A stretch of 64,000 nucleotides of DNA from Pedobacter sp. (GTDB lineage Bacteria; Bacteroidota; Bacteroidia; Sphingobacteriales; Sphingobacteriaceae), in assembly GCF_031119335.1 (NCBI RefSeq), contig NZ_JAVHXT010000012.1, positions 1 through 64,000 on the forward strand, in the 5' to 3' direction. A program made the translations under genes and the position numbers. The notes beneath the pieces were generated by a model. That model saw nothing but the letters and a program-made list of their open reading frames with translations, was not told the origin of the DNA and made no database searches. Of this stretch, positions 53,773-61,840 are shown in pieces; the first letter of the stretch is position 1, and each line of letters starts with the position of its first letter.

Positions 53773-55341
53773 CTAAAAATATCTAACGTAAAAGTACAAT
53801 ACTGCAGCCGTAATAATTGCCCACCACAAAGTTGGATTTTTTAATCCTTTATAAGATGGAGATTGATTAGCTAACGCACCACCACCTTTTCCATAATTGA
53901 TGACCAAGTTATCTAATTCTAGACCTTCTTTTGGTTTAAACAACAAACTTACTACAGCACAAACTACCATACAAGTCCAAAACACAATTCCGGTACGGTT
54001 AAAGAACGGCATATCTGGGAAAGAAAACTCCATAATTAAAGATAACGGAATGGTTAAAAGTCCTGCTGCCAAAGCGCCTTGAGATTTTGTCTTTTTCCAG
54101 AAAACACCCATCAAAAACATGGTAGCGATACCTGGCGTAAACAAACCATATAAGTTCATTAAATAAAGAAATATTGGCTTTTCGGAATAACTTAATAGCA
54201 ACACAGCACTACAAATCCCGAAAAAGATAATCGCTACGCCAGACCTTTTGCCGAAACGGATGGCTTGTTCATCTGTAGCATTTTTATTGATATACTCGCT
54301 ATAAACATCTACCGTTAAAATGGTGGTACAAGAGTTAATAGCTCCGGAAATATGCGACATGATTGCAGAAATCAACCCCGCCATTACCAAACCTATCAAT
54401 CCGCTTGGCAATAAGGTTTTAACTAAGGTTGAGAAAAGCAAATCGGGCTGTTCTAAAGCTGGCAAAAATGCTGGTGCCACCAAAGCAGGAATGGTGATAA
54501 TTAGCGGCACAAAAAACTTTAGATAATCGCCGAAGATTACACCCATACGTCCATGCCATTCGTTTTTTGCAGCCAAAACACGTTGTACAATAAACTGGTT
54601 TGTAGCGCAGTAAAATACACTGATACACAACAAACCACCTAAATACATCGTCCATGGAAAATCTGGGTCACTGGCTGGATAGAACATCTTCCAATCTTTC
54701 GAAGATTCTACAATAGCCCCAAAACCACCAGCTTTATCAATAGTGGCGAAAGTAAGCACCAAACCTCCCAGTACTAATATCACCAATTGTACCATTTCAG
54801 TCCATATTACTGCTTTTAACCCACCTAAAACAGTATACAAGCCCGTTAACAAAGCCATGCCGATGATGCTATAGAAAATTGGGATATCGAAAAGAGCGTG
54901 AAGCGTTAAACCACCTAAATAAAGTACCGCACCAATCTCTACGAAGATGTAAGTAAATAAAATCAGCACGGCATATAATACACGGGTAGAAGTTCCGAAA
55001 CGCTTCTCCAAATATTCGGGAACGGTGTAAAATCCATTTCTGATATAGAAAGGAAGGAAAATCCACAACAAAGCATTGAAACCAATCAGTATTGCGCCCC
55101 ATTCTAAAGTAATAGCTACGAAGCCTCTATCGTAAGCTGCACCCATTGCGCCAACTAAGTGGTGACTACTGATATTGGCAGCGATGATACTTCCTCCAAT
55201 CATCCACCAAGGTAATTTATCTCCCGCTAGGAAATAATCTCTTTTTGACTTGGAACTTTGCTTGGAAGCATACAATCCCAACGCAACTATACCTATGATA
55301 TAAATGGCAAAAATTGCGATATCAATTATTTCAAGTTTCAT
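53773..55341 (-). CDS. Sodium:solute symporter (SSS, SGLT-like)
   Basis: 522 aa, about 14 membrane helices. SGLT-type motifs: FLAGDKLPWWMIGGSIIAANIS, YTVPEYLEKRFG, TVLGGLKAVIWTEMVQL, and SHISGAINSCTTILTVDVY around the second sodium site. It probably imports the product of extracellular or periplasmic depolymerisation for the catabolic operon. It lies 32 nt after the ceramidase-like gene and 5 nt before the M20 gene. Confidence 0.93.
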   Translation of the reverse strand: MKLEIIDIAIFAIYIIGIVALGLYASKQSSKSKRDYFLAGDKLPWWMIGGSIIAANISSHHLVGAMGAAYDRGFVAITLEWGAILIGFNALLWIFLPFYIRNGFYTVPEYLEKRFGTSTRVLYAVLILFTYIFVEIGAVLYLGGLTLHALFDIPIFYSIIGMALLTGLYTVLGGLKAVIWTEMVQLVILVLGGLVLTFATIDKAGGFGAIVESSKDWKMFYPASDPDFPWTMYLGGLLCISVFYCATNQFIVQRVLAAKNEWHGRMGVIFGDYLKFFVPLIITIPALVAPAFLPALEQPDLLFSTLVKTLLPSGLIGLVMAGLISAIMSHISGAINSCTTILTVDVYSEYINKNATDEQAIRFGKRSGVAIIFFGICSAVLLLSYSEKPIFLYLMNLYGLFTPGIATMFLMGVFWKKTKSQGALAAGLLTIPLSLIMEFSFPDMPFFNRTGIVFWTCMVVCAVVSLLFKPKEGLELDNLVINYGKGGGALANQSPSYKGLKNPTLWWAIITAAVLYFYVRYF

Positions 55342-55373
55342 TTCAGGTTGTTTGGTTTTAGGTTTTGGTTGTT

Positions 55374-56741
55374 TTACGAGGTTGTTGTTAGCTGTTCTAT
55401 TTTTGCAATTATTTCAGCAATCAGCAGTTCTAATCCGCCTTTTTCGAAAGGCGTTTGCCATACCGCATAAATGTCTTTTCCATACAAATCTTGTGGCGGC
55501 AAATAACCTAAATAGCCATTGGCGATGTTTATAAAAGCGATAGACCTATCTTTAAAATGTGCTCTAATTAGCTCTTGCCCTATAGCATAAACTTCGTTGG
55601 CTTGCGCTACCACAAATGCATCGCCAAATTGCCAAATCCATACTGGCAATACCGCATGAGTTTGGTTACCGATAGATTTGCGGGTGTTTAATTTTCGCCA
55701 CAAACGGTCTTTCATTACCCTATCTTCGCAAGCATTAAACTCTTGCTCAATTTTTTCGATACTGTCTAACTGTTTGTAAGGAATACTTACTTCAAATTTT
55801 ATTTGCCTAAAAACCTGGCTAGGAACAATCTCTTTTTCGGCATAAATAGCCAAAGGCGCACCAGACTGCAAGGCGTGGTCAAAAGTCCATTTTTTGCCAA
55901 CAGGCGATGTATTTTCTAGAGTAGCCAAAATAGCATAACCCAATTTTCTACCATTGGCATCTACTACTTCTGGCTCTTTAACGTATTGTTTTTGGGGTGC
56001 CAAATCTCCGGATGCTCCTTGCAAAAACACAGTCGGCACGTTTAGTTTTTCAGCAATCAGTTCACGCATTGCTCCCACATAATCTGGAGAAATGAGCGTA
56101 TTTTCGTGAGCAAACGTAGTTGGATGACAAGCGTAGTTGCAAATTATCGCTTTCAGTTCTCCATCAGTATTACTTAATCTTCCAACTAAAAGTGTTTGGT
56201 CAGCATTTGCAGATGGGTCGTAACCTATCAAATATTCTCCACCGAAGTTCAAATCTCTTTTAGTGGCCAAATCACAACAGCCGTGCTCCCAAGACAAAAA
56301 GCCGTCTACTAGATTTCCTTTTGCTTTATTGATGCTCTCGATGGCTGTTTTCTTCAAAAACTCCAGATATGGAATGATATGTTCGCCGCCATTTTGGTCT
56401 TTATCGTTAGAACAAATGCTTGGCCCAGCATGGGTGTGTGACAGACAAAACAACAACTGCTCTTCTTTCAATCCACATGCTTTGATGATTGCAGTTCTTA
56501 AATTGCGTTCATCATCATTGTTTTTCCACCAACCTAAATCGGCAGCTATAATTGCACCTAAAGTCCCGTCATCACTTTGTGTAACTAAACACGATAAGAA
56601 TAATGGCTTATGTACACCCGAAGCCACATCAAACTTAGCAGCGCCCCAATTTCTCGAATAAATTCCTTTCGGAGGCGTAATATCTGCCTCAATAATTTGA
56701 AATTTTAACGAAGTAACTGAGTTTGGTGATACAGTAGCCAT
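55374..56741 (-). CDS. Neutral-ceramidase-like amidohydrolase, cytoplasmic
   Basis: 455 aa, no signal peptide. It matches the neutral/alkaline ceramidase N-terminal-like fold: FQIIEADITPPKG at the start, AADLGWW, a zinc site with LSHTHAGPS and NYACHPTTF, and FLQGASGDLAPQ. True ceramidases are about 650-780 aa and exported; the C-terminal Ig-like domain is absent here. The position inside a sugar-acid operon argues for a hydrophilic N-acyl substrate rather than ceramide. It lies 15 nt after the SDR gene. Confidence 0.8.
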   Translation of the reverse strand: MATVSPNSVTSLKFQIIEADITPPKGIYSRNWGAAKFDVASGVHKPLFLSCLVTQSDDGTLGAIIAADLGWWKNNDDERNLRTAIIKACGLKEEQLLFCLSHTHAGPSICSNDKDQNGGEHIIPYLEFLKKTAIESINKAKGNLVDGFLSWEHGCCDLATKRDLNFGGEYLIGYDPSANADQTLLVGRLSNTDGELKAIICNYACHPTTFAHENTLISPDYVGAMRELIAEKLNVPTVFLQGASGDLAPQKQYVKEPEVVDANGRKLGYAILATLENTSPVGKKWTFDHALQSGAPLAIYAEKEIVPSQVFRQIKFEVSIPYKQLDSIEKIEQEFNACEDRVMKDRLWRKLNTRKSIGNQTHAVLPVWIWQFGDAFVVAQANEVYAIGQELIRAHFKDRSIAFINIANGYLGYLPPQDLYGKDIYAVWQTPFEKGGLELLIAEIIAKIEQLTTTS

Positions 56742-56756
56742 ATTAATTGCGATAGA

Positions 56757-57524
56757 TTAAGGTCTAAGCAGCGATAATCCGCCATCCATTAAAAAAGTAG
56801 AACCTGTGACGTGCTGGCATTGGCTTGAGTTTAGCCACAACACTTGTGCAGCTACCTCATCGGCTTCCATAATTTTGCCTAAAGGCACTTTAGTTTGTGA
56901 AATAGATTTCTGCTCTGGCAATTCGCTCCACACGGTTTTACTTAAGCCTGCATTTACATAACCAGGTGCTATTTCATTAACTCTGATGCCATTTGCAGCA
57001 TACTCTAGCGCCATGGTTTGGTTAATCATACGCACAGCGGATTTGGAAACACTATAAGCTGGTAAATTTTGATGAACCGCATGTGCAGCCCAACTTCCCA
57101 AGAATAGAATGCTTCCCTTAACTTGCTTTTGCAACATACTTTTCGCAGCGAAATTGGCAAAATAGAAAGCACCATCTACGTTTACACGCATTTCTGTAGA
57201 CCATTCTTCCGGACTTAAAGTTTTAAAATCTTTGATAGTTACTCTAGCAGCGTTAGAAATGCAGTGGTCTATGTGACCATATTTAGCTTCAACTTCGTTG
57301 ATAAAAATTTCTACCTCCTTATAATCAGAAACGTTTAGACATTTGTATTCAAAATTACCATTGTAATCTTTTAACAAAAGCAGTTTATCTCCCGCTTTAT
57401 CAAAAGGCACAATATCGCTTAACACCACAATAGCCTTTGCTTTTAAATAAGCAGTGGCTATGGCCAAACCAATATCGCCCAATGCGCCACTAATAATAAC
57501 TACCTTATCTTTCAATTCCTGCAT
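56757..57524 (-). CDS. SDR dehydrogenase (candidate sugar-acid C4 dehydrogenase)
   Basis: 255 aa classical SDR with a variant cofactor motif (SGALGDIGLAIA), SNAA in place of NNAG, and catalytic Tyr-Lys in YSVSK with Ser in FLGSWAAH; C-terminal STFLMDGGLSLLRP. In the non-phosphorylating fuconate/rhamnonate routes an SDR oxidises the 2-keto-3-deoxy acid at C4 before FAH cleavage, which would fit here. It lies 9 nt after the dehydratase gene. Confidence 0.88.
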   Translation of the reverse strand: MQELKDKVVIISGALGDIGLAIATAYLKAKAIVVLSDIVPFDKAGDKLLLLKDYNGNFEYKCLNVSDYKEVEIFINEVEAKYGHIDHCISNAARVTIKDFKTLSPEEWSTEMRVNVDGAFYFANFAAKSMLQKQVKGSILFLGSWAAHAVHQNLPAYSVSKSAVRMINQTMALEYAANGIRVNEIAPGYVNAGLSKTVWSELPEQKSISQTKVPLGKIMEADEVAAQVLWLNSSQCQHVTGSTFLMDGGLSLLRP

Positions 57525-57533
57525 ATTTTGTGA

Positions 57534-58712
57534 TTACCAGTCGCCTACGCTACCATCTTTATAAAATGTTCTCTGCAAAACTTCTTGCTGAAAAGGATGC
57601 TTTTTAACCTCCTCTTCGTTAATCTCGATACCCAAGCCTGGTCGGCCATTAGGCAATACAAGCCTGCCCTCTTTCTGAACAGTAAAACCTTCAGAAACCA
57701 CATCTTCTCTCCACTCTACATCTTTATGTACACTTTCACAGATGATGTAAGAAGGCGTAGCAAAACCTAATTCAATTGAAGCAGCCGTACTTACTGGCCC
57801 TTGTGGGTTGTGCGGAGCGATAGAAACACGATAAGCTTCGGCCAAAGCACCAATTTTACGGGCTTCGCTTAAACCGCCACAGTGGGTAATATCTGGCTGA
57901 ATTACACTTACAGCACGTTTTTCTAACAATTCTCTAAAAGCATGCACACCTACCAAACGCTCACCAGAAGCAATTGGCGTTTGCACCGCACGCTGAATTA
58001 AAGCAATGTCTTCCATGGTTTCTGGCCAGCAAGGTTCTTCAAAAAAGTACAAGCCATAAGGTTCCAGAGCTTTGGCGAACAGCATCCCCATTCTAGGGCT
58101 AGGACGGGCATGGCAATCTACCATAATGTCGATATCATCGCCAACAGCATCTCTCATGGCTGCTACACAAGCTTCTGCATATTTAACGGGCCGCAAACCT
58201 TCCAACGGCATTGTTTCTGGCACCGCCATAGATTTGAACGCTGTAAAACCTTCCTCCACTGCAGCTTGAGCCAATTCGCCAAAACGTTTAGCATCTCCAG
58301 GAGCAGTTTCGTAAAAATCTTCCATTTTACCGCCACCTAAATGACAGTATAAGCGAATATGGTCTCTTACCCTGCCTCCCCAAAGTTCGTGGCAAGGTAC
58401 ATTATGAATTTTGCCTACAATATCCCAAAGGGCGATATCGATACCGCTGATAGCTGTACCACGCACAATGCCGTTACCATGCCAAAAATGCTGGCGGTAC
58501 ATCATTTGCCACAGGTACTCAACTCTTCTAGGGTCTTCGCCTATCAATAATTGAGAAATATCTTCGATAGCACCAACGACACTTTTGGTATGCCACTCTA
58601 AGGTAGCTTCACCCCAACCCCATAAACCTGGTTGGTCGGTCACTACTTTAACAAAAATCCAATTCCTCATACGTGCATTACACACATAAGTTTCAATTGC
58701 AGTAATCTTCAT
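57534..58712 (-). CDS. Enolase-superfamily sugar-acid dehydratase (galactonate dehydratase-like)
   Basis: 392 aa. Mandelate-racemase/galactonate-dehydratase pattern: [14 protein letters not shown], metal ligands in [17 protein letters not shown] and IASGERLV, general-base His region [13 protein letters not shown] and [14 protein letters not shown], with the family-typical C-terminal GSVGDW. It dehydrates an aldonic-type acid to a 2-keto-3-deoxy acid. The exact sugar acid cannot be read from sequence. It lies 7 nt after the aminotransferase gene. Confidence 0.92.
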   Translation of the reverse strand: MKITAIETYVCNARMRNWIFVKVVTDQPGLWGWGEATLEWHTKSVVGAIEDISQLLIGEDPRRVEYLWQMMYRQHFWHGNGIVRGTAISGIDIALWDIVGKIHNVPCHELWGGRVRDHIRLYCHLGGGKMEDFYETAPGDAKRFGELAQAAVEEGFTAFKSMAVPETMPLEGLRPVKYAEACVAAMRDAVGDDIDIMVDCHARPSPRMGMLFAKALEPYGLYFFEEPCWPETMEDIALIQRAVQTPIASGERLVGVHAFRELLEKRAVSVIQPDITHCGGLSEARKIGALAEAYRVSIAPHNPQGPVSTAASIELGFATPSYIICESVHKDVEWREDVVSEGFTVQKEGRLVLPNGRPGLGIEINEEEVKKHPFQQEVLQRTFYKDGSVGDW

Positions 58713-58719
58713 TTCTCAG

Positions 58720-60042
58720 TTATATTTGTTTTAAAACCTGTGCTGTTACCTCTAAAGTTTGCTCAATATCTTCCATGGTATGCGCAAAAGAAATACTTCC
58801 TTGCTTAATAGGCGCAGGAAAATTGTATACACCTTTTTTAATCAGTTCTTTACGATAACGAGCATCGAAATCAAAGTCATGATTTACCAAAACATCATGA
58901 AAGTTTACTGGCTCGTGGTCCATAAAATATACGCAAAATGCGGAACCTTGCCTTGCAACGTATACCGGTCTGTCTAATTTAGAAAATATTTCCTGATAAC
59001 CTTTCTCTAAAGCGGAACCTAATTTCTCTACGTGTTCATATACCTTATGCACAGGCGATTTTAATTTTTCTAAAGTTGCAATAGCCGCGGCGGTTGTTAA
59101 CGGAAAAGCATTGTAAGTTCCGGCTATCAAAACTCTGTTTTCCTTATCAGGATGAACGAAATAGTCCATGTATTTTTTCTTACCGGCAATTACACCTAGC
59201 GGATAACCGTTTGCGACTGCCTTACCAAATGTAGATAAGTCTGGAGTTACCCCACAAATAGATTGATAGCCACCCAACGCATGTCTGAAGCCAGTTTTTA
59301 CTTCATCAAAAATTAGCAAGCAACCGTTTTTATCAGATAGTTCACGTAAACCTTCTAAATAACCAGCTTGTGGTTTAACGATACCAATATTTTGTAAAAG
59401 CGGCTCTAATAAAATACATGCCACTTCGTATTTTTCTAAAACATAGTTGATGCTGTCCAAATCGTTGTAGTTGACTACGTGCACTAAGTCGCTATGCGCT
59501 TTTGGTACCCCTGCACTTAACGAATCAAATGGATATTCTCCAGGACTAACGTAACCACCAACATCTTCTAACCTACTGATTACATTACAAGCCACATCAT
59601 TATGCCAGCCGTTATAACCACCTTGCATTACAATGATATGGTCACGCTTAGTTACCGCTCTTGCAATTCTGATAGCGTGATAAGTAGCTTCCGAACCTGT
59701 AGTAGTAATTTGTATACTTTCTGCACTCGGTACACTTTCGCAAAACATTTTAGCGAAGGCACCTTCTAGCAATGTAGGGCCAGCGCCCATTAGTACTTGG
59801 CTTTCCGAAAGCGTACGCTTCACCGCGTCATTAATATCTTGATCGTTATGCCCGAAGAAAGAAGCTGCAAAGCCAGCCTGATAATCGATATATTCTTTCC
59901 CATCAGCATCCACCACCCGACTACCTTGCCCTTTTACAAAACAAATATTAGGTTCCGTCTTTCTATTTAAAGAAACAACCCCTCCAGGTATCCACTGCTC
60001 ATTGTTCTGCAAAATGGCTGCAGATTTTAAATTCTCTTGCAT
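58720..60042 (-). CDS. Class III aminotransferase (glutamate-1-semialdehyde aminomutase-like)
   Basis: 440 aa PLP enzyme. PLP Lys is in STFGKAVANGYPLG; LLIFDEVKTGFR supplies the PLP-ring Asp; GSEATYHAIRIARA binds phosphate. The opening IPGGVVSLNRKTEPN is like GSA aminomutase, but hemL would not be expected in a catabolic operon, so a related transaminase or 2,1-aminomutase acting on an amino-sugar derivative is more likely. First gene of the operon, behind a divergent promoter with two GTATAC sites. Confidence 0.9.
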   Translation of the reverse strand: MQENLKSAAILQNNEQWIPGGVVSLNRKTEPNICFVKGQGSRVVDADGKEYIDYQAGFAASFFGHNDQDINDAVKRTLSESQVLMGAGPTLLEGAFAKMFCESVPSAESIQITTTGSEATYHAIRIARAVTKRDHIIVMQGGYNGWHNDVACNVISRLEDVGGYVSPGEYPFDSLSAGVPKAHSDLVHVVNYNDLDSINYVLEKYEVACILLEPLLQNIGIVKPQAGYLEGLRELSDKNGCLLIFDEVKTGFRHALGGYQSICGVTPDLSTFGKAVANGYPLGVIAGKKKYMDYFVHPDKENRVLIAGTYNAFPLTTAAAIATLEKLKSPVHKVYEHVEKLGSALEKGYQEIFSKLDRPVYVARQGSAFCVYFMDHEPVNFHDVLVNHDFDFDARYRKELIKKGVYNFPAPIKQGSISFAHTMEDIEQTLEVTAQVLKQI

Positions 60043-60125
60043 AAAACGTTATTCGTTGTTATTAATATTTGACTATTTTTAAAAGAACACAATTAAAAAC
60101 ATGTATCCCATAAATGATTATTATT

Positions 60126-60156
60126 GTATACTAAATTACAATTTTTATGTATACAT
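60126..60156. promoter_or_regulatory. Paired GTATAC operators in divergent promoter
   Basis: GTATAC at 60126-60131 (context ATTGTATACTAA) and ATGTATACAT at 60147-60156 are palindromic and 23 bp apart, between the divergent aminotransferase operon and the lactonase gene. FCD-type GntR regulators commonly bind GTATAC-centred palindromes, and such a regulator is encoded 1 kb away. Confidence 0.65.
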
Positions 60157-60181
60157 TTAAATAAAAAGATATTTTTTTTCT

Positions 60182-60979
60182 ATGTCGATAATTTTAGATG
60201 ATTTAAAGTTTCCCGAAGGCCCTTGTTTTGATAGCATAGGCAATATTTGGTTGGTAGAGAAAGACGCTGGAAATCTGGTATTTATTAGTGATAACGACTG
60301 TAAAAGATTTAATGTAGGTGGCGCACCTAACGGAATAGCTATTGACGAAAATGATTTGGTTTGGTTTTGCGATTCGAAGCAGAACAGTATTAGAACCTTT
60401 GATCCCATTTCTCAAACCACCAGCACAATAGTTAATGAATATAAAAATAGCGCACTAAAAATGCCTAACGATTTAGCTTTTGATCGAAGCGGGAATTTAT
60501 TATTTACTTGCCCTGGTGATAGCTTAGAAGATAGCACAGGATATATCTGCTGCTTAAGTGCTGATAAAAAACTATCAAAAATTTTTGAAGGAATGTATTA
60601 TCCTAACGGATTGGTGCTAAACCAAGAACAAACTCAATTATTTGTTGCCGAAACTGGGACACAGAAAATATGGAAATTTGAATGGAATACTGATACGAAG
60701 CAGCTTAGCAACAAGACATTATTCGCAGAAACTGGAGGCTCAATTGGGCCCGATGGAATTGCTTTTGATGAAGATGGCAATTTATATGTAGCGGTTTACG
60801 GATCTGGGAAAGTGAAAGTTTGGGACAAAAATGGCGTATTGAAGGAAGAAATTAGCTCTTCAGGCAACAACCCAACCAACTGCGCTTTAGATCCTTCTGG
60901 CAAAAAAGGATTGATAATAACGGAAGCTGAAAACGGAATATTGGTTCAGCTCCAGACAAAAAAAAGAGGGATCATTTAA
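60182..60979 (+). CDS. SMP-30/gluconolactonase-family lactonase
   Basis: 265 aa six-bladed beta-propeller. LKFPEGPCFDSIGNIWLVEKD opens with the metal-binding Glu; GGAPNGIAIDENDLVWFCDS, MPNDLAFDRSGNLLFTCPG, YYPNGLVLNQEQTQLFVAETG and GPDGIAFDEDGNLYVAVYG supply the Asn and Asp metal ligands of the family. No signal peptide. It should open a sugar-acid lactone before dehydration. It is divergent from the catabolic operon, and its stop codon lies in the loop of its own terminator. Confidence 0.92.
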   Translation: MSIILDDLKFPEGPCFDSIGNIWLVEKDAGNLVFISDNDCKRFNVGGAPNGIAIDENDLVWFCDSKQNSIRTFDPISQTTSTIVNEYKNSALKMPNDLAFDRSGNLLFTCPGDSLEDSTGYICCLSADKKLSKIFEGMYYPNGLVLNQEQTQLFVAETGTQKIWKFEWNTDTKQLSNKTLFAETGGSIGPDGIAFDEDGNLYVAVYGSGKVKVWDKNGVLKEEISSSGNNPTNCALDPSGKKGLIITEAENGILVQLQTKKRGII

Positions 60980-60991
60980 CGATCCCTCTTT
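60963..60991 (+). terminator. Terminator overlapping the lactonase stop codon
   Basis: AAAGAGGGATC and GATCCCTCTTT form an 11-bp stem; the TAA at 60977-60979 is in the 7-nt loop. Confidence 0.8.
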
Positions 60992-61088
60992 CATATTTTT
61001 AAATTGATTATCAAAAACTTACAATCTAAATTAGATAATTAAGCTTGAGTTTCACTGGTAACTTATTGAAAATTAACATGTAAAACTG

Positions 61089-61109
61089 ATGCTGAAATAA
61101 ATTCAGCAT
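61089..61109 (-). terminator. Hairpin downstream of gntR
   Basis: ATGCTGAA-N5-TTCAGCAT, perfect 8-bp stem, 25 nt beyond the regulator stop; followed on the minus strand by CAGTTTTAC, a weak T-run. Confidence 0.45.
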
Positions 61110-61134
61110 GATGGAGCGTTTGACGGACAAAGTG

Positions 61135-61782
61135 TTAAACCAATTCTACAAGCTCTAATGCTTCCTGCTCTCCCCGGTAAAGATGCCTTACCAATGAAGA
61201 ATGCGAAAGTTCCCAATTATCTGTAGCTAGACCTTTCACTATTTCTCGGTGTTCCCTGTCTGTGTCCTGATAGTCTTCCATTTGATCCATCACAGCACCT
61301 AATCTCATGTGAAACAAAGGGATATTGCTGTTTTTATACATAGAAATCAATCGATCATTGCCAGAACTTTCGATCATTTTTTCATGAAATTTCACATCAG
61401 CCTCACAAGCGCCACCGTAATAACCCTTTTCCACCATTTCCGAAAAGTCGTTGCAAATGAGTTCCAGCTCCCTTACCACCTCCTTATCTTTTTTCGCAAA
61501 AAGTATTTTTAAAGCACCAACTTCTAATATTTCTCTGATCTCACGTATCTCTTTAACATCGGCGATGGTCATACTTTTAACGAAACAACCACCTTTACCA
61601 CCAAATTCTACTAAGCTCTCACCAGCTAATCGCATAAAAGCCTCTCTTACAGCAACCCTGCTCACCGACATTTTTTCGGCCCAAAAATTCTCTACTAAAC
61701 GAGATCCTCCAGCCAATTGGCTCGAAAGAATTTTCTTTCTCACCTCCAAATATACCTTATAGGCTAACGAATCTTCCTTCAT
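61135..61782 (-). CDS. GntR-family regulator, FCD subfamily
   Basis: 215 aa from the ATG at 61780-61782. The N-terminal winged helix (residues about 5-70: AYKVYLEVRKKILSSQLAGG, SVSRVAVREAFMRLAGE) is followed by an all-helical FCD ligand domain with metal-site residues in EADVKFHEKMIESSGN, DTDREHREIV and SSLVRHLYRG. FCD regulators usually sense sugar acids or other carboxylates and repress catabolic genes. GTATAC palindromes in the nearby divergent promoter and a variant just before its own start are likely targets. Confidence 0.92.
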   Translation of the reverse strand: MKEDSLAYKVYLEVRKKILSSQLAGGSRLVENFWAEKMSVSRVAVREAFMRLAGESLVEFGGKGGCFVKSMTIADVKEIREIREILEVGALKILFAKKDKEVVRELELICNDFSEMVEKGYYGGACEADVKFHEKMIESSGNDRLISMYKNSNIPLFHMRLGAVMDQMEDYQDTDREHREIVKGLATDNWELSHSSLVRHLYRGEQEALELVELV

Positions 61783-61784
61783 TC

Positions 61785-61794
61785 TGCATACATT
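61785..61794. promoter_or_regulatory. Variant operator before gntR
   Basis: TGCATACATT (minus strand AATGTATGCA) matches ATGTATACAT with few differences and sits 3 nt before the gntR ATG, suggesting autoregulation. Confidence 0.45.
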
Positions 61795-61840
61795 TATAAC
61801 CAAAAATAAGAATACAATTCAATATCTACAATCCTAGTAG

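Noticed and set aside
55258..55534. Plus-strand frames opposite the symporter and amidase genes
   Set aside because: The minus-strand genes are unambiguous and these are frame shadows.
58720..60042. Calling the aminotransferase hemL (haem biosynthesis)
   Set aside because: The similarity to glutamate-1-semialdehyde aminomutase is clear, but the operon context is catabolic and no other haem gene is present.
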